A stretch of DNA of 64,000 bases. It comes from Ampullaceana balthica. Its lineage: Eukaryota; Mollusca; Gastropoda; Lymnaeidae. Shown here in pieces: positions 59,855-64,000 of the stretch. The DNA lies in the NCBI GenBank assembly GCA_944989445.1, contig CALYLW010000011.1:1703501-1767500 (forward strand). Direction: 5' to 3'. Each line of letters starts with the position of its first letter. The stretch's first letter is position 1. Under the pieces are notes generated by a model that made no database searches, was not told the origin of the DNA, and was given only the letters and a program-made list of their open reading frames with translations. The position numbers were made by a program, and so were the translations under genes.

Positions 59855-61254
59855 ATTCCTACAACAGGGGTTTTAAACTCATATTAACGGGTCAAAACTC
59901 TAATCAAACGTTAAGTTGCTTGCCGTTCAGGATAAATATTCAATACGCGTAAAAGTAAACATTTTTAAAACAATAAGTCAATATATATTCAACCTTTCAG
60001 CGACTTTGAAATTCCCTGTTTACAGAATCAACTTTTCGCTTAGCAATATAAAAAATTAAATGGCCAGCTTTGTTATTATTTTTTTTAAAGATTGCGCATC
60101 TACCGACGAGCAGTGGATTTTTTCTCATGCATTCGCGTGATTCCTATGTGGTTTTTTTATGAGCAAAAAGTACACGTGTTTACATCACTTCTAGATTCAC
60201 ATTTTCCCATGGTGGTTTGATTTGAATCAGATGTTCTAACACTCCGGGCTACACATGGCCTGGCTGGCCATTGTTCCGCTATCCAGCAGTGACAAAAATG
60301 AAACCGGGCATTGACTATTTCATTACTTTTCATTGTAATCCATACAACTTCTTTTTCTTAAATAAACAATTTTTAAAAAGATAACCAGAATGTGCAAAAT
60401 ACATGTGGTCATATTTCAAACTATGTATAATTGCCCTGTTGTGATCAAGCTCTAAGATAAAACATTTTGAGGACCATCTGGGCTTACACAACTTCTTTAA
60501 TATAATTTTTCCGCTAGTAGTCATCAATATGTCTACACGTGCCTTCCCCTCTGAATAGTTTCATCTGGATTCAATTGGATTGGTTTTACTCTGAAAGTTG
60601 AGTCAGTCTTCCGAAATTAGCCTGTCGTCAGCATTTACCTTTGCTTGTGTCTTTGCATAACACAAGAAGCCGAATTAGATCTCAAATTGCCCCCCCCCCT
60701 CAAAAAAAAACAAACAAACAAACAAACAAACTTTTATTATAATTAAATGTTGATGTATTTTGTTAACGTCTTGTGTAATTAGTGCTCGTTATTTGCAGAG
60801 AAGTTCAAAATGTAAGTCTTTCTGATAAGCGATATGTTTTTAATTGAATTTTTTTTAATGGAAGAAATAATTAATTTGCGTTACCTTCATTAGTCTGAGC
60901 TTTAATTTTAATTAGACAGAAGATAACGATTATTCATAATCTCGCTATTAAAATAACTAATCCAATATAGCTTCAGAGACTACTAACACTTTATAAAATA
61001 TTCTCCCGGTCTATATTTGGGAGTTTATTTACTAACCCTTGTGTGATATTAAAACTTCATACGTGCCTCTCTTGCTGTTGTTTAGATTGGTATCGTCCTA
61101 ACAAGACTCAAGGATGCTGGCATTCATTTCAGGCGACACCCAGCTCTGTGAGATGTTATTGTAGACTAGTGAGCACCATGCTGTGAAAAGTCAGTCGACT
61201 GGGCAGCTCTCTCACCCTGGCCTGATATTGTGCTGATGTGATGTGAGCGCCATC

Positions 61255-62625
61255 ATGGCCAAGCCAGTCTCCCACGTGTACGGCTGGTGTGTGAGGTTCG
61301 CCAAAAGAAAACCTAACGCCTTCTTCACTCTAGTGTCAACTGTCATCTTTATTTATCTTGCATTCACGGGGTATATGCTGTGCTGCAGGTATCCTTTACT
61401 CGAGCTGCCTCGTCTGCCTTCATCGTACGTCCTCGACTTTAATGGGCAGACGCTGTATGAAGTGGATTATAATGAATCTCTTAATATCACCAAAATCCGG
61501 AAATCTTGTAAGGAGCAGGTCAATTTTGTGTTTATTAAAGGCATGAAATGTGCTACGTCCACTCTGTTAGGCGTATTCTATCGTTTTGGTTACACTAGAA
61601 ATCTCTCCTTCGTCTCACCCCTGAACGACAAGATGTACCTCAACTGGCCATATCCGATGACCATGCGGTCATTCCGACCTTCAAGTCGGGGCTACAACAT
61701 CCTGACGGACCACGCCATCTACACGGAGAGCGTCATGGACGCCATCATGCCCAAGAACACCCTTTACATCAGCATCATCCGCGAACCGTTCGCCCAGCTC
61801 AAATCCGTGTTTCAGTACTTCAAGGTGGCCCAAATCTCAGGAGTCCCCGCCAATGTCAGCAACCCTGTGGATGAGTACTTCGCCCACCTGGAGCAGTACG
61901 AGAAGGTGTACACTGACCACAGCGCCAAGTACAGATGGTGCGTGCCTGACGGGTTCTCCATGACCAGGAACCTCATGTCCCACTGCCACGGCATGCCCCT
62001 TGGGTTTCCCCCGGGCACAGAGGATGCTTCAAACAACATTGCGGCCATCGACCGTTACATAGAGCGCCTGGATCGCAAGTTTAGCCTGATGATGATCGTT
62101 GAGTACTTCTACGAGTCGCTTATACTCCTACGCCGGCTAATGTGCTGGGGCTTCAAGGACATTGTCTTCATCAACGCAAATATCGCCAGATATGATTTTC
62201 AGACAAACCAAATAAAACCGGAAACATTGGAGAAACACAGAAATTGGAGCAAGGCGGACTATAGATTGTACCGCCATTTCAATAATACCCTGTGGGTACA
62301 CATATCCAGACAAGGCCCGAGGTTTTTTGAAGAGGTCAAAGAATTTAAAAATGTTGAGTCTCGCGTGCAAAATTATTGCCAGACTATTTATAGTATCGGA
62401 AAGAAGTCGGTGTATCCTTCGAATGTTTCAGAAACCGTTATAGCACAGTCGGAGTGGACCGATCAGTTCTCCATCTCACCCAGTGACTGTTGGATGTTGG
62501 GTCCTAACCCATACGAGCTACTGCGTCAAGTACAAAAAGAGCATGACGTCAGAGAGGCAGCACTACTGGCTGAATGGAACAAACGAGCTGACAACAGGAC
62601 CGAGAGTATGATGAGCACGTGTTGA
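61255..62625 (+). CDS. Galactose-3-O-sulfotransferase (Gal3ST family)
   Basis: An intact 456-residue coding exon for a Golgi type II membrane enzyme. The family transfers sulfate from PAPS to the 3-hydroxyl of galactose on glycolipids or glycoproteins. A hydrophobic anchor lies at residues 22-44 (AFFTLVSTVIFIYLAF). The 5'-phosphosulfate loop region is FIKGMKCATSTLLGVFYRFG (93-112) and the 3'-phosphate region is ISIIREPFAQLKSVFQYF (172-189), in family order. LTDHAIY and MIVEYFYESLILLRRLMCW are further family blocks. Several N-glycosylation sequons are present. The P-loop is KGMKCATST rather than the usual KTHKTxxST, so donor geometry may differ. The start at 61255 is the first ATG; the upstream codons lack one. 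A possible polyA signal lies at 63224. Length is slightly above vertebrate members (about 420). The acceptor substrate is unknown. Confidence 0.93.
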   Translation: MAKPVSHVYGWCVRFAKRKPNAFFTLVSTVIFIYLAFTGYMLCCRYPLLELPRLPSSYVLDFNGQTLYEVDYNESLNITKIRKSCKEQVNFVFIKGMKCATSTLLGVFYRFGYTRNLSFVSPLNDKMYLNWPYPMTMRSFRPSSRGYNILTDHAIYTESVMDAIMPKNTLYISIIREPFAQLKSVFQYFKVAQISGVPANVSNPVDEYFAHLEQYEKVYTDHSAKYRWCVPDGFSMTRNLMSHCHGMPLGFPPGTEDASNNIAAIDRYIERLDRKFSLMMIVEYFYESLILLRRLMCWGFKDIVFINANIARYDFQTNQIKPETLEKHRNWSKADYRLYRHFNNTLWVHISRQGPRFFEEVKEFKNVESRVQNYCQTIYSIGKKSVYPSNVSETVIAQSEWTDQFSISPSDCWMLGPNPYELLRQVQKEHDVREAALLAEWNKRADNRTESMMSTC

Positions 62626-63789
62626 ATCAGACTTGTCTCAGCCTTGATACGTACTGTGTTTACTGTTTACATATCCTAGCAACGATATTTTCCTAAATTC
62701 CTTGATTTTTATTTAAAGACAAAACTTTGTGTGTGTGTGTGTGTGTGCTTCACTCCAATCGGAATTTGTCTTAGAAAACTCTTTAAATGACAGCCATGCT
62801 TGTGCTTCGGTTAATCGGTGGCGTCGTGCACTAAAAGACTGTTTTATGAGCGCCTTTTTCTGGAATCTTTAGTGGCAAATCTTATCAGAAACGAAAGTGT
62901 CAATCCAGCTAAAATTAATACCGTTATTTAGAATTCAAGTGCCGTAAGAAAACGTTTCTCAGGATCGTTTCTCAGGATCGTTTCTATCGTCTGCAACAAC
63001 GTTACATTATTTATTTGGAAAGCGTTCAAATAAGTAAATTCCACTGATAAGATCACGTTAGTAAACATTAAAAATATGACAATGTGAAGGTAAATCTTAA
63101 ACAGAAGTCATTTGCAGCTTTGAATTGGGAACATTTTTGGTTTACGATACATATTGATAATTAATTATTATATGTTATTGTGGGAGGAAATGATGTTTCC
63201 TCCGTCGCGAGTTGATTTTTTTAAATAAACTTTAAACCAAGTTTCATATATTTTTTTTTCATATATTTTTTAAAGAAGAAACTTGGATACGTATACACAT
63301 GTATTATAATTTCTACTCGGTATTTAGAAGTGACCTGCTAATTTTATTGCACTTTGTTTTGTTTTGTTTTGTTTTTTAAATATTTTTTCAATTTTCTTTT
63401 TTAACATTGTTTTAATTTTTTCCAAGGTCTTATACTTGGACTTATTTTTCATCATAACCGGCATATAATTTGACTTAAAAATATTTAAAAATATGATTAT
63501 ACTGACAATAATATACTCAATGATTTAAATAATTTCAGTGTTAGTGGGTGTTGTTGTTGTTGTTACTACCTACAACATTGGCTTTAAGAAATTTGTGCTG
63601 TGACGTGTTTCCATTCTCCATTGTAGAAGTCTTTCCAACCGTGACGAATAAGATTCTGATGTACAGTATTTGACTTATGTATAGCTCTCCGTTGATCTTG
63701 CTCCTGTTTTTGTTGTCTTCTTTCTCCCTCTCCTAACATCGTGTTACCCTCTCCCACCCCCATCTTTCTATCCTCATCTCATCTTTCTA
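62626..63789. other. 3' UTR and flank of the sulfotransferase
   Basis: A (TG)n run lies at about 62729-62748. AATAAA at 63224-63229 is the best polyadenylation signal, giving a 3' UTR of about 600 nt. No further gene. Confidence 0.5.
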
Positions 63790-64000
63790 TCCTATATAAT
63801 AAAAGGCAAGTTTCTGTCCGTTCTGTCCGGTCATCTATAGCGATTGGTCCCTCAAACACATATGACTCCTACAGCCAATCATATTGAACACGTTTACGCC
63901 ATTTACGCGGACGAAATACGAATTATTTTTGGTGCAGTATTTCTTTCAAGACTTTATTTTGAGTTATGCGCGTTGGGATTTATAGCAAAAAGCTCTGTTT
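63790..64000 (+). mobile_element. Helitron family-2 5' end, cut by window edge
   Basis: TC after an A opens tcctatataataaaaggcaa, the typical 5' terminus. The body then shows the ggtgcagtatttctttc block shared with 20180-20280. The rest lies outside the window. Confidence 0.65.

Larger units (their letters stand above)
58658..61085. other. Possible 5' intron of the sulfotransferase gene
   Basis: No coding exon recognised. It holds a Helitron family-2 fragment, a (TA)n tract at 59552-59592 and a 27-bp triplicate. A polypyrimidine stretch tctcttgctgttgtttag ends at 61085 and looks like a good splice acceptor. Confidence 0.35.

Noticed and set aside
61243..61254. GTG start for the sulfotransferase
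   Set aside because: Nuclear genes rarely use GTG; the ATG at 61255 lies four codons later and gives the standard type II anchor.

Overview
This is an animal nuclear genome window, AT-rich and dense in repeats. Its genes are interrupted by GT-AG introns. The best guess is a gastropod mollusc, probably a heterobranch. The reasons are a tandem family of small secreted C-type lectins, a single-coding-exon galactose-3-O-sulfotransferase, and a repeat mix of CR1/RTE LINEs, hAT, Merlin, PIF/Harbinger-like elements and Helitrons. The phylum is an inference from gene and repeat content; no marker gene fixes the species.

Layout. Positions 1-5.0 kb hold a decayed hAT transposase, broken by a 17-bp minisatellite, and a dead CR1-like LINE. 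From 5.6 to 35.4 kb there is a minus-strand tandem array of six C-type lectin genes, five intact and one pseudogene. Each has a 40-49 nt signal-peptide exon, one phase-1 intron and one exon carrying the whole lectin domain. For all six, the two exons sum to a multiple of three. The two genes nearest the array's low-coordinate end carry an extra Thr-rich linker and a six-cysteine tail resembling an antistasin repeat. Introns and spacers of the array are filled with hAT elements, LINE ends, minisatellites and MITEs.

From 36 to 57 kb the window is almost entirely transposon-derived. It holds a Helitron nested in a MITE, two inverted copies of a 1.5-1.8 kb PIF/Harbinger-like element, a Merlin transposon with an intact transposase, hAT derivatives and dead LINE reverse transcriptases. 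Many insertions still show exact 8-bp target duplications, and three nests can be dated relative to each other because paralogous unoccupied copies lie in the same window.

From 58 to 62.6 kb there is a plus-strand gene: a candidate TATA promoter and short first exon, then an intact 456-residue type II membrane galactose-3-O-sulfotransferase. The window ends in a Helitron 5' end.

The likely cellular output of the window is secreted lectins, plausibly glycan recognition in immunity or mucus, and a Golgi enzyme that sulfates galactose on glycans. No operon or shared pathway is implied. I found no tRNA, rRNA or CRISPR.
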